From Seinonella peptonophila (GTDB taxonomy: Bacteria; Bacillota; Bacilli; Thermoactinomycetales; Thermoactinomycetaceae), in the NCBI RefSeq assembly GCF_900129355.1, contig NZ_FQVL01000012.1, positions 1 through 64,000 of the forward strand: a stretch of DNA of 64,000 nt. The letters are read 5' to 3'. Position 1 is the first letter of the stretch. Each line of letters opens with the position of its first letter. Of the stretch, positions 62,152 through 64,000 are shown piece after piece. A program made the position numbers and the translations under genes. A model generated the notes under the pieces. That model made no database searches. It was not told the DNA's origin and saw only the letters and a program-made list of their open reading frames with translations.

Positions 62152-63483
62152 TTGACAAGTAGAATATCTGTACTAATCAGTATCGTATTGGCAATGTTAA
62201 TTGCAGCAATGGATACGACAATTATGAACACAACAATGCCGATCATAGCGAAAAGCCTTGGTGGATTTTCACTTTTTGCTTGGGCTTTTGCATCCTATAT
62301 GATTACCACAACTGTTTTTTCTCCTATTGCTGGCAGATTATCAGATTTATATGGGCGCAAACGCATATTTGCTTTTGGAATTGTCCTATTTTTAATTGGA
62401 TCATTGTTGTGTGGGATTTCAGAAACAATGGTGCAATTAGTTCTCTATCGGGCACTACAAGGGATTGGTGCTGGCTTTATGATGCCATTCCCAGCGATCA
62501 TCGCCGGCGATCTTTTCTCAGTCGAAAATCGTGGAAAAATCCAGGCTTTTACTACAGGGATGTGGGGGCTTTCATCCATACTCGCACCTTTATTTGGGGC
62601 AGTATTTGTGGAGTATTTAAGTTGGCGATGGATTTTTTATATTAATATCCCTATCTCCATCTTATCTCTTGTAACATTGATTCCCTATCGGGAAGAGTAT
62701 TCGCCAAAGCGAACTCAGATTGATTACCTTGGTGCCATTCTTTTTACTTTAGGTGTTAGTACTTTTCTGTTAGTCACGATTGTCCATTCATTCCAAATAA
62801 TCTTTGCTATTCTTGGTGCATTGCTTTTAATTGGGTTCTATTTCTTTGAGAAACAGCAAAAATCCCCATTAGTCCCACTTTCTATGTTTCAGATTAAATC
62901 ATTTCGATGGATGAATATTAATAACTTTTTTGCATGGACTGCATTATTTGGGGCAACTAGCTATATTCCATTATTTTTACAAAAAATCACCCACTTATCG
63001 ATCTTCACAAGTGGACTGGCCTTATTAGGCACAGCCATTAGTTGGATGGCAGCCTCAGTACCGACCGGCAAGTGGATTCTTAGATATGGGTATCGAAACT
63101 TATTCATTATAGGTAATTGTACGCTTGTGATTTCTGGCATTTTACTAGCTCTTCTTCATGAAGAAAATGGATTCTGGTATGTTTTCTTTGTCATGCTTGT
63201 CTATGGATTTTCCTTTGGTCTTCTCTCTACAACAGGTGTTATTGGTGCACAACAACTTGTCGATCCTCATCAAAGAGGTATCTCCACATCTTTCATTATG
63301 TTCATTCGAAATATTGGTACAGCAATCGGAATTACAATCATGGGTTCACTTATGACAAGTGCGAATACTGTGATGGGAGGCATTCATCACTTATTTATTT
63401 TTGGATTCATCGGAAGCCTCTTCGCTTTCGTCACATCCTTTTTCATTAAAGAACCATCTGCAAAACTGGCCACAAGTAAATAA
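62152..63483 (+). CDS. MFS multidrug exporter (DHA2-like)
   Basis: 443 residues with at least 12 membrane segments. Motif D1-like AAMDTTIMNTTMPIIAKSLGG, motif A GRLSDLYGRKR, and motif C region GIGAGFMMPFPAIIAGDLF place it among drug:H+ antiporters (YusP/MdtP-like). The C-terminal FIMFIRNIGTAIGITIMGSLMT is typical. The TTG start 62152 follows AAGGGG. Unlike the two dead MFS genes on the left, this one is intact. Substrate unknown. Confidence 0.9.
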   Translation: MTSRISVLISIVLAMLIAAMDTTIMNTTMPIIAKSLGGFSLFAWAFASYMITTTVFSPIAGRLSDLYGRKRIFAFGIVLFLIGSLLCGISETMVQLVLYRALQGIGAGFMMPFPAIIAGDLFSVENRGKIQAFTTGMWGLSSILAPLFGAVFVEYLSWRWIFYINIPISILSLVTLIPYREEYSPKRTQIDYLGAILFTLGVSTFLLVTIVHSFQIIFAILGALLLIGFYFFEKQQKSPLVPLSMFQIKSFRWMNINNFFAWTALFGATSYIPLFLQKITHLSIFTSGLALLGTAISWMAASVPTGKWILRYGYRNLFIIGNCTLVISGILLALLHEENGFWYVFFVMLVYGFSFGLLSTTGVIGAQQLVDPHQRGISTSFIMFIRNIGTAIGITIMGSLMTSANTVMGGIHHLFIFGFIGSLFAFVTSFFIKEPSAKLATSK

Positions 63484-63627
63484 ATTCAAAATCCATACAA
63501 GTATTGATTTTTCGAACCAAGTAATCCGCAGGAACTAGGCGATATAATGTACCATTTCCAGGTAGCATTTACTTTCGTTACTATATTCCGAACATTTTCT
63601 TATCTATTCTTTTCAACCAAAAAACAT

Positions 63628-63658
63628 GTAGACCTCCCCGCAAAGCAGGGAGGTCTAC
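63628..63658 (-). terminator. Terminator of the Cys-rich gene
   Basis: GTAGACCTCCC pairs perfectly with GGGAGGTCTAC around a 9-base loop. On the minus strand ATG and T6 follow. Confidence 0.85.
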
Positions 63659-63676
63659 AAGCTGTGTCACAGATCT

Positions 63677-63964
63677 CTACTGTTTACAACAGGGACAAGT
63701 GTCCCCAGACCCGTCCGGGTTGGTGCACTTGCATCCACAGTTGGTGCACAACTTCCAATTACCTTGGTGATTACATTGGCATTTGCAGCTGGCGGGCTTG
63801 CCGTCCACTTGCTGGATGTTCGTTGTGTTCACGGTCAAGCACAGTGGGCTGCTGCGGATGACCGATGAGGAGCTGTGTGACATTGTGGGCAGAATCACAC
63901 CCGTTGAAGCGTACATGGGGTTGTTACCCTTCCCCATGTAAGGTAACCTGTATGAGCTTTCCAA
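63677..63964 (-). CDS. GC-rich protein with Cys-rich C-terminus
   Basis: 95 residues. The last 36 contain ten cysteines in CKCQCNHQGNWKLC-TNCGCKC and DTCPCCKQ, a metallothionein-like or zinc-binding pattern; the N-terminal 55 residues are Ser/Thr-rich. The TTG start 63964 has GAGAGGG about six bases upstream. The composition is richer in GC than the flanking MFS gene, and a strong terminator follows. It could be a metal-binding protein or a modified peptide precursor. No family recognised. Confidence 0.55.
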   Translation of the reverse strand: MESSYRLPYMGKGNNPMYASTGVILPTMSHSSSSVIRSSPLCLTVNTTNIQQVDGKPASCKCQCNHQGNWKLCTNCGCKCTNPDGSGDTCPCCKQ

Positions 63965-64000
63965 AGTACCGCCCTCTCTGGTCAGACAGCTATCTTTTGA

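Overview
The window is AT-rich and comes from a Gram-positive, low-GC bacterium of the Bacillales. Strong Shine-Dalgarno sites (GGAGG types), frequent TTG/GTG starts, lipoprotein signal peptides, a divergent nadBCA/nifS locus and Nup-type nucleoside uptake genes all fit. I suspect Thermoactinomycetaceae, but that is inference. No rRNA, tRNA or CRISPR array was seen.

Left third (about 1-20,200): an accessory region full of decay. Intact or nearly intact genes include a membrane-anchored multicopper oxidase, an SgcJ/EcaC-like protein with a divergent MarR regulator, a TcaA-like lipoprotein, an Rrf2 regulator with a thioredoxin-reductase-like flavoprotein, a flavodoxin-fold oxidoreductase and an HxlR regulator. 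Between them lie broken genes: an SDR, two MFS transporters, a beta-propeller protein, a truncated TetR, group II intron reverse transcriptase pieces, and IS5 and IS6 relics.

Mobile-element highlight: a 345-bp element occurs twice at 98.8% identity (19830-20174 and 34137-34481), and a structurally similar, sequence-divergent one lies at about 6160-6548. Each has a terminal hairpin, a terminator-like stem-loop, a -10-like box, a transcribed-looking structured segment and a right-end hairpin finishing in TCAA. They resemble IS200/IS605 elements that lost their transposase and TnpB but kept an omega-RNA-like segment.

Middle (20,200-38,400): pyrimidine-nucleoside phosphorylase with a duplicated N-terminal domain, diaminopropionate ammonia-lyase, an XRE-TPR regulator overlapping a predicted 9-residue peptide gene, MscS, and a minus-strand operon for nucleoside uptake and breakdown: lipoprotein, ABC ATPase, two permeases, two nucleoside hydrolases, LacI regulator and ribokinase. 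The operon's chemistry ends in ribose-5-phosphate and free bases. Then an HTH-small protein-ClpP paralogue operon and a DNA glycosylase.

Right (38,400-64,000): mostly intact housekeeping and metabolic genes, including acyl-CoA synthetase, an FMN glutamate-synthase-like protein with two small partners, an ankyrin lipoprotein, an ABC exporter, a phosphopantetheinyl transferase, an M50 protease, a PLP decarboxylase, ArsR/SRPBCC, methionine aminopeptidase, Fic, glutamate dehydrogenase, nadBCA with a divergent NifS-like desulfurase, and an MFS exporter.

Scattered through this are small GC-rich genes in self-contained transcription units (18971-19249 minus, 40726-41247 plus, 41520-41624 plus, 63677-63964 minus). 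They look foreign, like phage 'morons'.
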